A stretch of DNA of 64,000 nucleotides, from positions 33,923,841 through 33,987,840 of the forward strand of contig OV884009.1 in the NCBI GenBank assembly GCA_930367205.1, given 5' to 3'. Shown here piece by piece: positions 12,589 to 23,784 of this stretch (positions are counted from its first letter, which is position 1; each line of letters opens with the position of its first letter). Both the position numbers and the translations under genes were made by a program. Source of the stretch: Acanthosoma haemorrhoidale. Lineage: Eukaryota; Arthropoda; Insecta; Hemiptera; Acanthosomatidae. The notes beneath the pieces were generated by a model that saw only the letters and a list, made by a program, of their open reading frames with translations, was not told the DNA's origin and ran no database searches.

Positions 12589-12844
12589 AACTTTATTATG
12601 ATAAAATTACAATCTGCCTGATTGGGCTATAAGTAATTGTGATAAATGATCTCGTTCATATCAATTTACGATTTTCATACACTCGCTCATTCATACCAAA
12701 CAGCCTAGAGGCACCCCCAGTCCACATGGTTGTCACCGCCCTCGCGTGCGAAGGATGAAGCGGAGTCTTGGGAAGTCCCCCGCGCTCCTACGTCAGCCGC
12801 GTAACTGTATTAGAGCCAGCGGAGGCTGACGAAGAGTGCGAGAG
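12589..12844 (-). mobile_element. LINE-A 3'UTR fragment, minus strand
   Basis: Read on the plus strand it begins with the complement of the 3' end (ATGATAAAATTACAATCTGC). It proceeds through the TATGAATGAG units as CACTCGCTCATTCATAC, then CACCGCCCTCGCGTGCGAAG, CTTGGGAAGTCCCCCGCGC and CGTCAGCCGCGTAACTG. It stops abruptly near AGAGTGCGAGAG. It is 5'-truncated within the UTR. Confidence 0.85.
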
Positions 12845-13107
12845 TTGAAAAATATTAACAACAGTAAAATACCAGTTCGAATTTTTCTTTTTTCCGGCTT
12901 CTCAGCCGAAAATTGTCTATCATGGGCCACTGAGTTGAATTCAAAAATATTTTATGCATTTAAAAACGTCCATCAATTTTTTTTTTTCAAACAACAAAGA
13001 GATTCAGGAATTTTAATACATTTACCTTATTATTTTTAAGTAAACACCCACAAACAGCCCCAGACTCATTGTTGTTCATAGGCATTCAAACCAATATGTT
13101 TTTACTC

Positions 13108-13205
13108 TGATCTCTTATCTTTGTATATACCAGTGTTTTACTTGTAATTCATAATAATGCTTTTAATTAAAAGACTTTCCTCTACAAAGATTGTTTAACT
13201 GTAGG
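13108..13205 (+). repeat. Dispersed repeat E, copy 2
   Basis: TTGTATATACCAGTGTTTTA, TTCATAATAATGCTTTT and CTACAAAGATTGTTTAACTG match window positions 10-112 with scattered changes. The internal C/T-rich tract is shorter here. Confidence 0.65.
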
Positions 13206-15884
13206 TACCTTACCGTTCACTGAATGCGAGAGATCCACGGACTGTAATGTGTACATGCTAGACTAGAAATATGTCAAAAGGCCCATTTAGCGAGCCTTGC
13301 GGTTTCGAAGCCATTATCTCACTTCAGATTTTCAGCTGCTATCTAGCAATTTTTTTTATTTATTCGCGAAAGCTGCTTTATCAATCCTTCGCATTCATGT
13401 CTGGGCCTAAATTCCCACCAAAAAAAAAAAATCATCATGAACGTTGATTGGTCATTCAAACATTCCGGTAGCATTTCGCTATCTATGGATCAGTAATTAC
13501 TCAAGAATTTTAATGTATAATACAATTAAGGGTTCGTAGAAGTCCCCACCTAAATCTTCCAACAAAATGAACAACCAAAAAATCTCTCATTCCGAAATTT
13601 GAATACTCTGTGTCAAAAATGTTTGATGGAAAATTTGCGAACACCTAGACTCAAATAAAAACGATTTTATAGTCCGCGAAAGCTCTAGCAAAAATAAATT
13701 GTATTCCCCAGACCTGTCATTTGTTACCTTACTCATTAAGCAAGTAACATATATTTTTTTTTATTGACAATTAATTTTAACTGAGGCTTAATCAATGATT
13801 AATTAACTAATTTCAATCCCTCACATCTGAAGGTTCTTTGAAACTCCAATCAATGTGGAAGTAATGTTTTAATCACCAAGTAAATATTTATTTAATACCC
13901 CTTTTATTATTTTTCATGTGGATGCATTTATATGTAACATTAAACGGAACTTTCATAAAAAATTTCATGACTTAAAGACATAAAGAGGTTAACGATTCAG
14001 AACAGTTTTAATCACTTTTTGTAATTATGATCTGAAAAGGTGCCATTAATTATAACATGATATTAATCAGGACATGAAAACTTTCAAGTTGATGCCTTAC
14101 TCTGTAGGTGAAGTATATAGTAAATAACTAATCAACGACTCGATTTTTCACGTTAAATCACTGAACCTATGTGTAATATTTCATGTCTCGAGTTTAAACA
14201 GGAGACACACAAAAACCACAACAGACAGACATTGAATGAGAAAACATGTTTCTGGAATCGGAAAAAAAAAAGAAGCTTAAAACACACTCGCATTACATTT
14301 TTTTTTTAGCATCAGTTTGAAACGCAAACATTTAATATTAAATATTCAAGTGAAACTAAAACATGTGTACATCTCGTTTTCAACCACAAACAACCGTGAA
14401 TGAAAGAGATGTTTTATCCTTGAATGTCCCAAGTTATGGCCTCTTGTTGAGGACTTATTTGAAAACAAAAGGAGGAAATAATAAACTTTACTCCTGTTTG
14501 AAGACAGTTTTTCGAAACAAAACCAGAAGTAAACATCGCAATTCATTGTTGTATGTTGTGTAACGTTTACGTTAGGAGCTTGGCTCTTGACAAGACTAAA
14601 AGCAATTATTCACTTTGAACGTTAAAATTGTGTTCCCACCCAAAAATTAGTTTCTAAATTTAGCTTTAAAAGCTGCCTGATGTATCTCAAAAACTGAGAT
14701 TAAATACATAATTAATCCTATTAGAGTTCTTGAAGACTCCCCAAAAATCTCCGTGGAACGTGTAAACTTTAGCTTCGGGAAAAATTTAATTTCGAAACTA
14801 TAGTTTCCCGTTGAATAAACTTATTTGTATCTACTTTTGACCAATTTTTCTAGGCCAAAAATGATTTGTCAAAAATGAAATTTGATACAATTCAGAATTG
14901 CTAAATAATTATGGTTCATTTGCTCATTGTTACTGCTGGCTCTGGAATAATCGTCTCTTATCATGCGTTGATATCTCAGTAATTCATCATTCTTAACAAT
15001 AAAAATATTTCGTTAGAATTGTTATTATAGTATAACTTTAGATTTCAATTTTCTCTATTTGCAATTAATGTCTCCTTAGGAGATCAGCTAGTTGGTTGAA
15101 TATATTTCATGGCGAATGTGGTCAACAAGCTAGTAGATTGAGCAAATTTTTAAATGAAATGATCTTTATACCACTTAGGGCGGTGGTATATCAACATATC
15201 GGGCATAAACAACATACATTTGAGATAATCAAACATAATTTATCATGTCAAGGCATGATTTATTACATAATTTATGATAACTATGTACCATGCATATGAA
15301 CATACGCTATTTATAGATGTAAACTATGTGCCATACATATGTTCATACAATATTTATGCGTTCATGTTTTCCAATAACCAAGAAAATGCCCAAAAAAATT
15401 TAAATTCGTTAGAACAGTTATTCATGAGTAATTGTTGATAAATTAACTAACCGGCTTTTGTCCAAAATATAACCTTCCACAATTAGCAACTATTTAAAGC
15501 GAGTATATTGCACAATAATTCTTGGGAAGCAAGAAAATAACTCGCGTATTTGATGTCGTTCCAGCTTATCAATAGGTTAGCTGTTAAACAAATTTATGAA
15601 ACATGATATTTTCAGTTCGAAGATGTTTTTTTTTTTTATCACGAATGAACGCATTTTGGATCAGTCGATATTGTATCTTCCATTGTATACATTTTAAATT
15701 GTTTTTTTCTGTAAATTTGATGCATATAAAAATATGTCAACGTATTTAAATAGACAATAACTTTCTCAGTTATAATGTTTTTATTGTTCTTCCAAAATTT
15801 TATTACATAAATTATATTTCTTGTATTATTTTACTTTTAAACACTTACTCTTCTCATATATCTTGTTCTTAATTTTTTCTATAC
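13206..15884. other. AT-rich non-coding stretch
   Basis: No supported gene. Overlapping opposite-strand frames near 14346-14563 are AT-driven. The segment around 15240-15360 contains two imperfect copies of a CTATGTRCCATRCATATG motif about 60 bp apart (near 15281 and 15327), a small local duplication. Confidence 0.5.
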
Positions 15885-15935
15885 TGTAGTCCTGATGATG
15901 CGTGAATAAGTGAAACATTGATTGTACATGATGTA
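15885..15935 (+). ncRNA. Hammerhead-like terminus motif, degenerate
   Basis: CTGATGA at 15892-15898 and GAAAC at 15912-15916 are spaced as the two conserved boxes of a hammerhead ribozyme core (CUGANGA ... GAAA). The intervening 13 bases do not form a good stem II. The box order and flanking style match the other CCTGAxGAT...GAAACG termini in this window. This is probably a decayed end of a Penelope-like or related element, not an active ribozyme. Confidence 0.35.
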
Positions 15936-17154
15936 TCAATCATTCATTGATAACAACTACTTTATTATGATGCCCAAATAAATAACTCATAACATTAATG
16001 TTTTGAGAGCATACTGTAGAAAAATGTGATAAAAATAAAGGAATAACATGTACACGTTGACAGTCTTATCTATAACATTTAAAATAAAATTGTGATAATT
16101 CATCCAATAGTTAATAATTTGAAGATATTTGTTATGCCTGTTACATAATAATCATGTAACGTTTATACAGGTTACAAATTCATAAATTGTCGTTCTTTGA
16201 CTGACTCTTGTTATCTATTCGCTGTGGTGGCGTTTGTATAGCTTATCATTCTATTTTTAAAACTGATGTTATGCATATCTACTCCGCATGTTACAACACG
16301 AATTAATTATACCATTTATTTAAAAACGTTCCTTTGGCAAATATTAAAAAAAAAAATAAATAAATGAAAGGAAAAAGAACTAACTGCGTCTGAGGAGTCT
16401 CGTTATCGTTAGCTTGTTCGTTTAGACGGTGAGATAGTAGCGCGCTCATTCTATATTTAATTAATAGTTAAATAACTCCTTACTCAACTTGTACAATACT
16501 ACAGTCAAGGAATTTCGAGAAATTCATTTCTGGTTTTCGTTTTTTTTTTTCAGGTATGCCATACTTGAAGCCCGGAGTTAAGACTATACTAGAGTAAACA
16601 TTTCAAAAAACTAGCTACAGTATCGTCTTTCGCCTATGGAAACTATATTTCAGGACCTTTTTGTATCTCTGATTAGGTTTTAGTTATGAGAGCGTGTGAA
16701 AGTGAAATAATCATACACATTGATTATAGTTATCTGAATGAAAAAACGTGAGCTGTAATGTTTTTGTATCTATTTCAGATACGTTTTACTCTGTGACAGG
16801 TAGTGAGCTCAAAACCTGAGATGTGTACAGACGTACTTGTGTATACGTGCTCAAATAAGTTTTTTAACAGTCTCATACAAGATATTTTATTTTAAATTCT
16901 GCCCCAGAAGGATAATAATTAAGAGCTGCACTATCAAACAGTTACAATCGTCAACAGAGCTCTATGATAGCTGTCATAAAAAAAATAAATAACAGTTCAG
17001 AAACTACTTAAGACTTTTGAAGTTCTATTTTTCTATGGTTAATGGCCGTAAATCAGTCAAAAAATTGTTAACACGCATCCTTGCTGAGGAATTAATTATG
17101 ATAATTATTGTTAGGCTAAATGGTTCCACTGCAGTGGAAATTTAATAGTTCAAA
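15936..17154. other. AT-rich non-coding stretch
   Basis: No gene or repeat boundary is supported. A T-rich tract ending in CAG near 16540-16552 resembles a splice acceptor, but no open frame follows it. Confidence 0.5.
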
Positions 17155-17835
17155 AAGTCTGTATTATGATAAAATTACAATCTCCCTTATCGGGCAATAA
17201 GTAATTGCGAACAATGTTCTCATTCATGCCATATTCAAAAATTTTCATTAACTCTCTCATTCATCCAATGTTTACAAAAAAAAAAAAAAACATTAGAGAC
17301 ATCCCAAATCCACAACTTGGAAGGGAGGAGTTCAGGAATGTAGGGTATATTATTATCGTTATGAGGGGTTTTGTTGCTGACGTAATAAGGCACATTAATT
17401 ATTGTTAAGACTTTTGATTGAAAGGATTGGATGCGCTTGACGTTCGACTTTTTTGCTGTCCCACATAGCTCTATTCCCTATGTCTAGATTGGCTTTAGTA
17501 TAACTTTGTAAATTGGTAATTTATTTTCAATTGAGAGATGGGATGTCCTTTTGAAGAAGTCTGTACAGTTGTCCAAAACGTCTGTTTATGTCTTTATAGC
17601 CTCGTGTGTGGGTTCCATGTCAGCCTGTGTCGAGATGGAAGCCTAAATACGTACCATCTCAGATACAGAAAGACGGATGGAATTAAAAAAAAACCTAGTG
17701 GACAGGACTTGCGGCAGAGGGTAAAGGTAATTTGGGCACATTTTGCTTCATTAACTCTGATCCGCCCTTAGTTGCGCGAATACTCGATCTCATCAAGAGT
17801 GGAAATTTGGTACCCGAATAAGTTCGCAACATTAT
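17155..17835 (-). mobile_element. LINE-A copy, RT 3' third with internal deletion, minus strand
   Basis: On the minus strand the order is as follows. Near 17830-17740 there are pieces matching TKIEKW and RVNEAKCAQITFTL. Near 17660-17620 there is LTWNPHTRL, then an RRFGQLYRLL-like segment near 17580. A frameshifted KPIWTYGIELWG equivalent lies near 17480 and an IQSFQSK segment near 17430. The UTR GTGGATTTGGGATGTCTC, the TGAATGAGA units and TTGTAATTTTATC follow. About 300 bases are missing between the ...LLPSK codons and the late UTR, so the GC-rich early UTR is deleted. An A-run replaces the usual spacer at 17277-17291. Dead copy, but one of the longest fragments after the main element. Confidence 0.8.
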
Positions 17836-17908
17836 CCAACTTTATTATGTATTGGCGTGAACCGGCAAAGTCTTTTGTATGATCTGATGGATTTTTGTCG
17901 ATTGCTTC

Positions 17909-18157
17909 TTGGTACAGAGTGAACTTCCAGATGATGGCCTCGTCGATGAAAGATGTGGGCCAAAGCGAGAGATCAGATATGCCAATGTTACCTGCGCTGA
18001 AGACCAGATGTGGCGTGATCGTTTCTGTAAGCGGATACGGTTTCCTAATAAATGTAAGTGTCCTAAGGAAGACGACTCTATCGGGAAGTTTTTTTGTTTA
18101 CGGACAAAACCATCCATGCAGGATCCTTTTTTATATTGGCCAAATTCTCTTTTTTAA
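17909..18157 (+). other. Cysteine-rich open frame, possible exon of unknown gene
   Basis: A less AT-rich patch encodes a continuous plus-strand frame containing DERCGPKREIRYANVTC, MWRDRFCKRIRFPNKCKCP and IGKFFC, with six cysteines in about 60 residues. The apparent first codon is TTG, so it is not an initiator. TTGCTTCTTGGTACAG ending at about 17923 is a plausible splice acceptor. AAT|GTAAGTG at about 18052 is an excellent donor and would define an exon of about 130 nt. Reading past that donor also stays open to 18157. The minus strand is open over the same interval (17845-18117) but lacks comparable residue patterning. It abuts the end of a LINE-A copy. I do not recognise the protein. A secreted or extracellular cysteine-rich domain is only a guess. 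Confidence 0.3.
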
Positions 18158-18407
18158 ATGTTGCAATTACCAAACTAGAAGATAAATAGATTTTTAAAAC
18201 AATTGTCGCCTTGCTAAAGGGCAAAATCTCATTGGGCGAGGACGGTACCGTTTCATCAAATGATAGCTTCGTTTTCGCATGCTCCGTTAATGTCGTTTAC
18301 TGGATGACATTACTTTTAACCCAGACAGACTGGGGAAATATTTAATTATATTTCTTTAAAAAAAAAAAAAAAATCATGCATGGACTGCTTGAAAATCTTC
18401 TTTTTTT

Positions 18408-18745
18408 TCAAAAAATCTTTTGAGCCTCTCCAAAAAAATTTATTATTTATTGCTACATCGCCAGTAAACGTTTCATCTACTCAGGCATTATTAGGGCTAT
18501 GAATGATATTTCCTCTAAATTCATTATTCCATTCTTCCATTGTTGCATACCGAATAGATAACTTTATAAAAAGTTCTAAAAATTATCGATAGAAAAATTA
18601 CTTGTCGGATGGATCATAAACGTTTGTTAGAAGTCTCTGGTTATTGTTGGATGGAAACGTTTGACTGTAACAATAAATAATAAGATAATAAATGAGTAAC
18701 AATAAATAAGAGAATACTTGAGACTCAAAAGCTTTTTTGAAAAAA
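18408..18745. repeat. Inverted pair of Penelope-like termini
   Basis: The complement of 18408-18495 reads GCCTGAGTAGATGAAACG, then CAATAAATAATAAATTTTTT, then GGAGAGGCTCAAAAG. The plus strand at 18650-18745 reads GGATGGAAACGTTTGACTG, CAATAAATAATAAG and GAGACTCAAAAGCTTTTTTG. The shared order GAAACGTTTxxCTG - CAATAAATAA - CTCAAAAGnTTTTTTGAAAA indicates two copies of one terminal sequence facing in opposite directions about 170 bp apart. The GAAACG box is the one seen in the other hammerhead-like ends. Confidence 0.5.
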
Positions 18746-20437
18746 ATGATTGTCAGTCAGTAAATATTAAGTTACGCATTTATTTTTTCCTGGAGTGTTT
18801 AGAATATTAAAAATTCATTTTATTAATTACTAAGATTCGAATTTCCGTCAACATTTAGTTTTAAAATGTTTATTTTGTTTGATATTACTGCATTTGCTTC
18901 AATTTTTAATAAATAGGTGAAGATCATTTTTGTATTCAAACAAATATTTATGTGATCTATACTTTGCAAAAATAAGAACACCAGCTCAATTTCCATCATT
19001 CAAGCAATTTGTGGTACGTAGCGAAATTGTAATTTGGAATAAATAAAACAAAAAAAAGCCCACTGATCCAGGAAACTACTTGCGATGTCCGGGTTGTGTT
19101 TACCCTTCATCAAATCGTTACATAGTGCAGCATGTAGCACCAGCCTTCTATATATAGCACCTATTAATAGAGGTGCGATGAAATTGGCATGTGTTGGCCC
19201 GTGGTTCCCGCCAGGTGGCAGGTAAATACAAACAGCTGATCCATGGATCAGTAACCTTGCTAATTTTTAGGGCTTCGTTGTTTGTTTGCTTTTTTTTTTT
19301 TTTTTTATTAGAAATCCTTTTTTTCACCCGTGTTTCAGTCCTGCGTTTTGCGAGTCACCAGTCCATGCTAAATAGCGACATGGAAATCCGCATGGACATT
19401 TGATGAAGGAAGGCGTAAAAATGAATCACCATAAAACATGAGTAGGTGTCATTAATTAATTAATTAGTTAGTATTACATTAGTAAAAGAAAAATGTATAA
19501 TTTTGAATAGGGTATCAAATTTGAAATTTCGTAACTCGGCCAATTTTTGTATAAGGACCATATTTTACATGGTAGTTAGTCGTTTCATCGGACGGCCCAA
19601 CCGGGGTTTTTATAGTTTTATTTAATTACTCAATTATGCTGAAAGTAGCACTAGCTCCGTGAAAAAAAAGGATGAGTCATAAATAAATTGATTATCAATT
19701 AAAAAAAAAAAATTATTACATAATATTGAATAGGAACATCAGATTATAGGTCAAACTCTTGATTAATAATATGTATCTTAGGGCAATTTGGGATTATTAA
19801 TACAAAAATTCATTGAAACTTTCTCGATAGTTTTCGCAACCGTAACGAAGCTATAAATGTGTGATCCATCACTTTTGACGTGACTTAACACTGGACAGGC
19901 ACATGGTGGACATAAAATGTGGATTGTAGTAAATTTTTCTAAATGAAATGACGGTTATTAAATTCCTCATTTACTAATGATAACAAATCCCACAACCAGC
20001 TACAACTGATGTAGTGAAGAATCAAAGATACACGAATTTTATTTCATCAAAAAAGCTGACAATTTTGGGTAATTTCACGTAGTAATAATATCTTTTCCTA
20101 ATTTTTTTTATCAAACCCCATTTTTTTGTAATTATGAATATGACCGAATAGTTAGGGGAAAAGCATACGAACCTTGAAATAAGGCCTTATTATCAACAAC
20201 AACTACACTAGACAATTATTTTATTTGTAGCTTCAAAAAAGTTTTTCTTCTGTGCTTATTAAGTTTTAGTGGTTCGCATAGTTGCTAATTCTTTGTTAAT
20301 TAGCGAAAAAAGAGCGGTTAAGATAGGGATATTTATCCATATTGGGCTTTAACCAAAAACTTGTGTAAATTCCACGTGGAGGAGTTGTGGAGTATGCTAT
20401 TACTTAACATTTCAGATTGATTGACTTTTTTTTGTGA
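18746..20437. other. AT-rich stretch with a TIR-like scrap at about 19055
   Basis: GCCCACTGATCCA at about 19058 matches the terminal sequence of the inverted-repeat element at 62701-63796, so a solo end of that family may lie here. No gene is supported. Confidence 0.4.
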
Positions 20438-20719
20438 CTACGAAATTATAATTCTCGTCGATACCTGGCAGACAGTCAGACGGACAGGGATAATGAGCGC
20501 TCTGTTCTTTGGATGAAGCGTTCGGTTTTCGAGGGCATTGCCACCTCGCCAGGCGCAATCCCCTCTGTGTTCCCAGGCGGCTTCCTTGTCTTCCCACTGC
20601 CGTCCCTCATCATCTGACTTATTCCACAAGGCAATGACTCCACATTTAACAACGGTAGCACAAAGCAAGTACAACGAAAAACAGCGGATTACTAGATGAT
20701 ACAAGGATAAGTAACCTCA
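20438..20719 (-). other. Open frame in a GC-richer patch, doubtful exon
   Basis: A minus-strand frame of about 88 codons includes a hydrophobic stretch (FSLYLLCATVVKCG) followed by acidic and tryptophan-containing sequence (WNKSDDEGRQWEDKEAAWE). It has no ATG; it opens at a TTG just after a TGA. A CAG|GTATCG near its end could serve as a donor. Two other minus-strand frames overlap the same bases, which weakens the case. It could be an exon, a repeat or chance. Confidence 0.15.
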
Positions 20720-20789
20720 CAATTATTATTTATTATTTAAACATTTTTACCTAATCATTTTCTTCAGAGCAACGCTCAAAAAGAGAAAC

Positions 20790-20965
20790 CTACATACTGA
20801 TATTTGTACTGTGTAAAATTTTGTTTTAAAAATAAAAAGCTTTAAATCTCTCCCAGAATATCTTTTATTGTTGATATTACGCCAACAGCGGACGTTTCGC
20901 CTATTCAGACATCCTCAAAATACTATTCAGGCAAGAAACATAAAGTCACAAACATAGAAAACCAG
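20790..20965 (-). repeat. Penelope-like terminus with hammerhead-like hairpin, copy 1
   Basis: On the minus strand TTGAGGAT at 20912-20919 is followed by GTCTgaatAGGC, a 4-bp hairpin, and then GAAACGTC at 20891-20898. After that come AATAAAAGATATTCTGGGAG and TTTAAAGC. The copy at 58085-58265 has the same layout (CCTGAGGAT, CTGAATAG, AATAAAAGACATTTTGAGAG). The box order CUGAnGA - hairpin - GAAAC is that of a minimal hammerhead. The first base of the core is T instead of C here. Confidence 0.5.
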
Positions 20966-21289
20966 TGCACACTATACAATAATAAGATTGGCAACAATCC
21001 AAAGAATAAAACTACACGACTATGAATGGTGGCATCGTTAAATTCATATTCATTCGTTGTTGTAAGTTGTAAACCTTCATACAACTATTTGCAAACCTTT
21101 AGTACATGAAAAACTTATTTAAATAATTTGGAAAGATTTTGTGTTTACTTCATAAGAGAACCTTGCTGTGTTGGGGGAGGTTATATAGGGAAGAATTATT
21201 TAGCCCTGTAAAATTAAACGGCAAACTGCACTCCACATTAATATTTTTTTTTTTATTATTACCTAATACATTTTTTTTACGATTTACCT

Positions 21290-22315
21290 TGTATACATAA
21301 ACGAAAAACTTGACGTACAATGTAATAAAACAATATCGAAAGATCCACTTAAATACGTGAGCTTATTTAAAACCAATCAACTATTTGGCATTTTGTACAA
21401 TAGAATAATTTTTGTTGTCTAACATTTCGGCGTGTAAATAAAAATATGAACTATTAATAACAGTAATGATATATTGAAAATAGCATCTCGTCCCCTCAGT
21501 GTATGTTTGTATTTGAAGGTGGATTCTGACTTGACCGAGTTACTGTGTTGGTAAGAAGTCAGGCACCGCTCTGATAGCATGAGCATAATGTTAATGGCGC
21601 TTGTAAAAACAAATAAATATTTTGTGGAAACCAGTTGATTTCGTTTGTATTCAAGAATAACTCACAACCATCAAAACATTATACGAGGAGAAATAAGTTA
21701 TTGGTAAAAGTCACCTTTTCAACAAATAAAACAGAATGTTTCAACTTCGATCTTTCCTTAACCAAACATCAGTTTGTTAAAGTCAGAACTTTAAATTTCG
21801 AACATCTGCTCAGCTGGGACTTGTATTTTCACCCATACTTATTATCATGTTATTTTAGCCAAAACCTAATCATCATATTTTAAGGGTAGTGGAGTTAACC
21901 TTTAAAATTTCAGGTCGATTGAGTCATTTTTACGTCTAATATCACACAATTTACAGACGAAAGAGACTGCTCTTTACTTCTCCTGCTGAGCTGCGCAATA
22001 CTCACGACATTGTCCACTAAGAATAACAAAAAGGAACAAATGAGTTTGTCTAGCCACCAAATGTATCATTACACTGATGTGATGAGTTTATACATAATAA
22101 AGAGCAAATGTGCATGTGTGATGACTACAATTAACCAAGAGCATAATATTCAAACAAAAAAAGAAACATAAATACCTAGATGTTTGACACAAAAAAATAT
22201 TCTATTACACAAAATTCCAAATAGTTAATAGGTTTTAAAGAAACTCACGTCTTTAAGTGGATCTTTCTATATTGTTTTATTACATTCTACGTCAGGTTGT
22301 TCATTTGAGTATACA
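21290..22315. repeat. Inverted-repeat (foldback or MITE-like) element of ~1 kb
   Basis: The left arm (about 21290-21440) and right arm (about 22185-22315) are inverted copies. AATGTAATAAAACAATATCG at the left corresponds to the complement of ATATTGTTTTATTACATT near 22270. AAAGATCCACTTAAATACGT and ATTTTGTACAATAGAATA also have complements in the right arm. Divergence is moderate. The roughly 740-bp interior has an 82-codon plus-strand frame (21635-21883) whose terminal segment (CYFSQNLIIIF) resembles low-complexity frames near 57.37 kb. No transposase motif is visible. Confidence 0.6.
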
Positions 22316-23228
22316 TGGTGTATAATTGTAAAACAAATGTGAGTAAGTGATTTGGTTAACGATTGCAACTAGGAAAATAAATAAATGTACTTTTTACCAG
22401 GGGGGGGGGAAGAGCGTGAAAAGTTGTTTTGAGTAGGCATTAAAATAGGAACTGAATAAATTATATATAAAAAAAATAAATAATAAAATAAAAATGACGA
22501 ATTGTGAATTTGTTATATTGGATGGAGATATATAACCGGTCAAGTCCAGATTTAAAGATTGGGTCGCTTGGCATTTATTTCTTTATGAATGTAATGATTA
22601 GGCCGATCTGGAAAATTATTATAAAAAAGAATATTGAGAGAGTTGATGAACGTATGGGAATAGAGTTGCAAAGGTTCGTGGCAACCCTGTTGTCTCCATT
22701 TTGGGTATCTCCATCTCCTTTGTCTTTTGGGATCCGGACGGAAACCGTGGTGTTATACGTCGACGGCTGGTGTGGTCTTGTGTTTCACCGGGTTCACTGA
22801 AGATCCCGTGGAAAGTAACATCCGGTGGCGATGACGAGATAATGCTGGTGATTGTCGCCGCCAGCTAACAAGAGGCGGAGGTCAGGCACCGGAGGAGTCT
22901 CTGTGGCGAATCTGCCCTGCCACGGCCTTGAGCGGCATCCAGTCGTCAGGAAATTCGTCCAAGGTGGCCCTGACTCCTGTGTGGAAACTTTAGGAAAACT
23001 ATCGGAAATTATACACCGATCATAACCAAATAGCCGAGTTCATCCGTGAAAATAGTTCAGATTGTGTAAATGGGAAGTTTTTGTAGCCTAGTGGCTGGCT
23101 TTAAAGAATCTCAATTCCCGAGTCTCTCTAAGGATTATTTTTTTTGGAGGATGGGTCAGGTTGAAGTCCACTCGTCCTGAGGATTTATGATTAGCTGTTT
23201 GAATAAAAGAGTTTTGGTTTTCAAAAAC
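22316..23228. other. Unassigned stretch with a GC-rich island at 22680-22990
   Basis: A 10-G run lies at 22400-22409. The island contains AGGCGGAGGTCAGGCACCGG, CGACGGCTGGTGTGG and CACGGCCTTGAGCGGCATCC. It looks like repeat or coding-derived sequence from an unidentified element. The open plus-strand frame at 22504-22800 has no recognisable motif. Confidence 0.45.
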
Positions 23229-23541
23229 AACTTTATTATGATAAAATTACAATCTGTCTCATTGGGCAATAAGTAATTGTGATAAATGATCTCATTCATA
23301 CCATATTTACAATTTTCATTCACTCGCTCATTCATACAGTATTTAGAAATAGCCCAGAGACCTCCCACATCCACATGGTAGTCACCTCCCTCGCATGCGA
23401 AAGAGGAAGCGGAGTCTTGGGAAGTTCCCCTCGCCCCTCCGTCAGCCGCGTCATTGGATAAGAGCCAGCGGAAGCTAACCAAGAGCGCGAGAGCCACATG
23501 CGCGTCAAGGTATGATTGAAGAAACTGGCCATTGCCAGGAC
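23229..23541 (-). mobile_element. LINE-A 3'UTR fragment, minus strand
   Basis: This is a complete 3'UTR-only copy, from the terminal block (ATGATAAAATTACAATCTGT) through CACTCGCTCATTCATAC, CACCTCCCTCGCATGCGAAA, CGTCAGCCGCGTCATTGG and GAAACTGGCCATTGCCAGG. It is 5'-truncated at the same GTCCTGGCAATGGCCAG hairpin that begins the copy at 10976. Confidence 0.85.
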
Positions 23542-23784
23542 TTTTAGAAACCCGATATTAAGGTTAAGAGGTATAATCCTAGTTATACTGTAGACTAATA
23601 CCTCAGCGCCACCTACCAACTATGTGGATAACATTTAGTAACATTTGTCTCCATGAAGTGATGTGTCATGGATTTATTTTTCAGTTGCTGGAGAGCCAAA
23701 ATTTCTAAACTATTGAGTGATGTAATTTCTTTGGCAGCTGTGCCATCAATTCTCCCACCCCATGTTAGAGGTTATTTAAAGTAA

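Noticed and set aside
17845..18117. Minus-strand frame over the cysteine-rich candidate
   Set aside because: The plus-strand reading has a regular cysteine pattern and splice sites; the minus-strand one has neither.
20476..20661. Additional minus-strand frames overlapping the doubtful exon at 20.4-20.7 kb
   Set aside because: Multiple frames are open at once in a GC-richer patch, so openness alone is not evidence of coding.
23156..23619. Several overlapping frames on both strands with serine- and arginine-rich sequence
   Set aside because: They are readings of the GC-rich LINE-A 3'UTR and recur with the same sequence at 26258-26642 and 33059-33506, so they are not genes.
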